Assembly: GCA_035541895.1 (NCBI GenBank)
Contig: DATKMK010000017.1
Coordinates: 1-45,230 of the forward strand
Direction: 5' to 3'
DNA from: DATKMK01 sp035541895
Lineage (GTDB): Bacteria > Desulfobacterota > Binatia > HRBIN30 > JACQVA1
DNA: 45,230 nucleotides
The translations under genes were made by a program, and so were the position numbers. The notes beneath the pieces were generated by a model. That model made no database searches and had not been told where the DNA came from. It was given only the letters and a program-made list of their open reading frames with translations. Shown here piece by piece: positions 42,933-45,230 of this stretch (the stretch's first letter is position 1; every line of letters begins with the position of its first letter).

Positions 42933-43601
42933 CTAACTGCGCGCCGCGCGCGCGGCGGCCTTGGCCTTGTGACGCGAGTGCGGTCGCGACGGCTGCTGCG
43001 GCGATGGTGCCGTCGCCGGCGCGGCGCGCACCGTCGCGATCAGTTGCGGCAAGTGGATGCCGGCCCAAATCGCGAACGGAAAGAGTTGCGTGTCGAAGCT
43101 CTGGAAGAAGGCATCGAGGAAGCCGTAGACGAACCGTTGCGCGCGCGAGTAGTGCGTGAAGCTGTAGCCGCCCAACTCGGTCGCCCACGTGGTTTTGATG
43201 GCCACGACCAAGCCGATCACTTGCAGCGCCAGCGCACACGCCAGTGCGATGGCGAGGCGGCGCAGGCGAGTTGGCCAATCCGGCGCGGGGGTGGCGAGCA
43301 TCAACGGGATCAGCAGCACGAGATTGGCTTGCACCCAATCGCCCGGGATGCCGGGCGGGACCGCGTCGGGGAAAAGCCGATGGGTGAAGTAGATCCCTTC
43401 GCCGCGTGCGAACACGCTGGTCGCGCCGCGCGTCGCGGCGTCGCCGAACCATTCGGTGAGGCTCATCGCCCCCTGGGTCAAGGCGGCCAGTACATGGGTG
43501 TAGGCGGACGCCAGCGGCGTCAACGCCCACAGCGCGTAGGTCGCAGCGAACAGCAACAACAGGCGCAGCAGAAAGGTCGCCGGCTTAACGCCCAGGCGCA
43601 T
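42933..43601 (-). CDS. Exosortase H-associated membrane protein
   Basis: This 222-residue protein has about four hydrophobic segments, including one near the N-terminus (FLLRLLLLFAATYALWALTP) and others around 100-155 (ANLVLLIPLMLATPAP, LAIALACALALQVIGLVVA). It has a basic, low-complexity C-terminus with KAKAAARAA. It overlaps the exosortase gene by 17 bp at its start, so it is translationally coupled to it. I recognise it as the membrane partner that regularly follows exosortase H in IPTLxxWG-CTERM systems. Its biochemical role is not established; assisting substrate export or processing is inferred. It is bordered downstream by the inverted repeat at 42762-42914. Confidence 0.75.
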   Translation of the reverse strand: MRLGVKPATFLLRLLLLFAATYALWALTPLASAYTHVLAALTQGAMSLTEWFGDAATRGATSVFARGEGIYFTHRLFPDAVPPGIPGDWVQANLVLLIPLMLATPAPDWPTRLRRLAIALACALALQVIGLVVAIKTTWATELGGYSFTHYSRAQRFVYGFLDAFFQSFDTQLFPFAIWAGIHLPQLIATVRAAPATAPSPQQPSRPHSRHKAKAAARAARS

Positions 43602-44127
43602 CGGCGAACCGTCCGGCCCAGTACAACCACGTCGCCACGGCGATGGCGACCACCAGCGCTTGCGCGACGTACACGTGGGTTTCGTGAAAGAGCCGATGGA
43701 AATAGAGCCCGATGAGGAACAGCGAGCTGACGCGAATCACGTTGACGGTGTGGATGATCGCCATCCCGAGCGCGGCCCCGATCAATTTGGCGCGCCCGCT
43801 TGCCGGGTATGCGAATACGGCGGCGAGATAGATCATCGTCGGCACCGCTCCCGAGCACGCGGGACTGACGTCGACTTCGAACGGCCCCGAGCCCAGGATT
43901 GTCCCGTTCTTGAAGATGTCAAAGCCGACCACAAGTCCGAGGACCTTCAGCAGCAGCCACGCCATCCACGCGGCGAGCTGGGCGATGAGCGAGGCGATGT
44001 CGAAGCGACGCACCAGCGGCGTGTACGTCATCGCCGAGAAGAACACGACGATGAGCAGGATAAACGCGCCGACAACTCGAATGGTCAGCCAATTGGCGGC
44101 GAGCGCCGCGAGGAGACGACGAAGCAT
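43585..44127 (-). CDS. xrtH: Exosortase H-type transpeptidase
   Basis: This 180-residue membrane protein has about six hydrophobic helices, with the catalytic triad of exosortases: Cys91 in VSPACSGAVPTMIYLAA, Arg132 in NVIRVSSLFL and His151 in HETHVYVAQAL. Exosortases cleave substrates bearing a C-terminal PEP-CTERM-like sorting signal and transfer them to a surface or membrane acceptor. The short length and the tightly coupled partner gene point to the H type (IPTLxxWG signal). No protein in this window has such a C-terminal signal, so the substrate is encoded elsewhere or is unrecognised. The gene starts at an ATG at 44127, about 130 bp downstream, on the same strand, of the EF-hand protein stop. 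Confidence 0.85.
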   Translation of the reverse strand: MLRRLLAALAANWLTIRVVGAFILLIVVFFSAMTYTPLVRRFDIASLIAQLAAWMAWLLLKVLGLVVGFDIFKNGTILGSGPFEVDVSPACSGAVPTMIYLAAVFAYPASGRAKLIGAALGMAIIHTVNVIRVSSLFLIGLYFHRLFHETHVYVAQALVVAIAVATWLYWAGRFADAPGR

Positions 44128-44258
44128 GCGAGGCGACGATCAACGTGCGCGCGGATTCTTGCGACCGGTTCCGGCAATGTCAAGGCGGTTTGCGCGACTC
44201 GCACATGAGGTGAGGAGTGGCGCCGTCCCGTTGTAACGGTACCGCGCCAAGTCGTCCG

Positions 44259-45071
44259 TCAGAGTTTCGTCCAGCGGCTACCCACCACCACCGAGCACTG
44301 ACCGACGAAGGTGCAGTTTCCCGAGACGGTAAACGCCAGCATGGTTTGCGCCATGGCCGGGCTGTCACGGGTGTCGATGAAGACATCCGGCTTTTCCACC
44401 ACGGTACACCCCTGCTCCGTGTCTGACATCTGTGGCAGTGAGAAGTGGATGACGCCGAGATCGTCGACCGTACCGTCGGCGACGGTGCCGCCGCAATCGA
44501 CCGCGTGCACATTGCCGCCGCTCTGGGTCAGAGTGTACACGCACGGCTGCAGTTGACTCAGTTCGCTGCTGATGAGGTTGGTGATCACCGCCGGGCACGT
44601 CGAGGAACTCACGGCGTACTGATCTTCGCGCCACTGACCCGCAACGTTCGGCGGTCCCGGCGTCGGTGATGGCGTCGGCGTCGACGTCGGTGTCGGGGTC
44701 ATCGAAGGCGTCGAGGTCGTTGAGGGCGTCGCGGTCGGCGTCGGGGTGTTTGTCCGGGTCGAAGTTGGCGGTTGTGTCGGTGGGGCAACGCCGCAACCGT
44801 AGAGTGCATCGTCTACAGCGCGCACGAGTTCATTGACCAGGACATGCTTGTCCCCGTCTACGTCGAATTCGGGACATTGATCGAGCAGCAAATTGCCGAG
44901 CGCGATGCTCACGCCTGTCACCAACTCCTCGACGGTGACGCGGCCGCTGCTATCGCAATCGCCGACACATTGCGCAGCCACGTGATCGGCGGCGGCATCC
45001 GCACGTACTGCCGTGGTTGTGGCAAGGAACGCGAGGACAACGGCACCGGCTTTAGTGGCGTGTGCGATCAT
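44259..45071 (-). CDS. Secreted EF-hand/dockerin-like protein with Thr/Pro-rich linker
   Basis: This 270-residue exported protein has a signal peptide (MIAHATKAGAVVLAFLATTT, cleavage near AVRADA), then two Ca2+-binding type loops: D38-x-D40-x-S42-G-R44 ending E49, and D70-V-D72-G-D74 ending E81. They are flanked by Cys35, Cys39, Cys66 and further Cys, a dockerin-like arrangement. A low-complexity Thr/Pro linker (about 95-140) is followed by a C-terminal beta domain with Cys pairs (CVYTLTQSGGNVHAVDCGG, CTFVGQCSVVVG). The ATG at 45071 is chosen because GGGAGG stands 7 bases upstream; the longer frame adds nine residues. Paired EF-hand plus Thr/Pro linkers are common in surface proteins of Binatia-like genomes. 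Ligand and partner unknown. Confidence 0.8.
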   Translation of the reverse strand: MIAHATKAGAVVLAFLATTTAVRADAAADHVAAQCVGDCDSSGRVTVEELVTGVSIALGNLLLDQCPEFDVDGDKHVLVNELVRAVDDALYGCGVAPPTQPPTSTRTNTPTPTATPSTTSTPSMTPTPTSTPTPSPTPGPPNVAGQWREDQYAVSSSTCPAVITNLISSELSQLQPCVYTLTQSGGNVHAVDCGGTVADGTVDDLGVIHFSLPQMSDTEQGCTVVEKPDVFIDTRDSPAMAQTMLAFTVSGNCTFVGQCSVVVGSRWTKL

Positions 45072-45119
45072 CGCTGTGCCTCCCATGCCACAAAGCACGT
45101 TCGGATCAAGATGCTCCTC

Positions 45120-45167
45120 AGCCCCCTCGCGCCTGAGCAGCAGCGGTGGAGGCGGGCGTGAGGGGCT
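45120..45167. terminator. Hairpin near the right edge
   Basis: AGCCCC (45120-45125) pairs with GGGGCT (45162-45167), with partial further pairing inside between CTCGCGCC and GGCGGGCG. It lies about 50 bp upstream of the EF-hand gene start. It could be the terminator of a gene off the right edge or a leader structure. No gene is recognised from 45072 to the end. Confidence 0.3.
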
Positions 45168-45230
45168 ACCAGGCGCATCCTGACACGTATCGGCGGATCC
45201 GCCCGAGCTGGGGCGCGTCGGGCACCCACT

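Noticed and set aside
1..45230. CRISPR, tRNA or rRNA genes, transposases and phage genes
   Set aside because: No direct-repeat array, no tRNA-like cloverleaf and no transposase or integrase motif was seen by reading.

Overview
The window is a high-GC bacterial chromosome segment, densely packed with short intergenic gaps and many overlapping starts and stops. No tRNA, rRNA, CRISPR array, transposase or phage gene was seen. The gene set suggests a Gram-negative, deltaproteobacteria-like or Candidatus Binatia (Binatota)-like soil or groundwater lineage. The pointers are outer-membrane and periplasmic genes (a SurA-type chaperone and lipoproteins), an exosortase H pair, a 180-kDa type NAD-glutamate dehydrogenase, and secreted proteins with Thr/Pro-rich linkers, Cys-rich modules and paired EF-hand loops. 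That placement is an inference from gene content, not from a marker-gene tree.

Layout. (1) 1-4119: the tail of an aminotransferase, then a minus-strand pair made of an atypical Nramp-family transporter and a soluble PRC/MgtE_N/CBS protein, then a tiny membrane ORF and a DUF2333 protein. (2) 4203-7580: a sugar-type ABC importer in the order ATPase, permease, lipoprotein receptor, facing a secreted DUF4380 protein. (3) 8840-11086: a large YVTN beta-propeller lipoprotein with Thr/Pro linkers and Cys-rich modules. (4) 11279-16918: a giant tandem UvrA-UvrA fusion, followed by two minus-strand dodecin-like genes and an orphan membrane sensor-like gene. (5) 18350-27363: an apparent operon mfd - surA-like - pdxA - phosphohexomutase - yvcK, followed by a vapBC-type toxin-antitoxin pair and a normal single-copy-length uvrA. 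(6) 31276-35287: two glycosyltransferases on the minus strand and a TMTC-like membrane TPR protein on the plus strand. (7) 35288-41358: a minus-strand run of GNAT acetyltransferase, NAD-glutamate dehydrogenase and metallo-beta-lactamase-fold hydrolase. (8) 41451-45071: an RlmD/RumA-like rRNA methyltransferase, a dispersed-repeat hairpin, the exosortase H pair, and a secreted EF-hand protein.

How the genes relate. Nucleotide excision repair is heavily represented: a canonical UvrA, a double-length UvrA and Mfd lie within 20 kb. The mfd operon also carries the classic surA-pdxA neighbourhood and a sugar-phosphate mutase next to YvcK, a known regulator of the carbon flow into cell-wall precursors. 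Surface biology appears as the exosortase pair, the glycosyltransferases and two secreted or lipid-anchored Thr/Pro-rich proteins. Three kinds of small non-coding repeat sit between genes: a 12-bp inverted repeat at 31217-31286, a 13-bp triple tandem repeat at 33411-33449, and a long inverted repeat at 42762-42914.

The most unusual items are the 1879-residue UvrA tandem fusion coexisting with a normal UvrA, the Nramp-like transporter with a rewritten metal site paired with a channel-less MgtE-like regulator, the tandem dodecins lacking the flavin-stacking Trp, and the Cys-rich/Thr-Pro propeller lipoprotein. No clearly novel multi-gene defence or biosynthetic system was identified.
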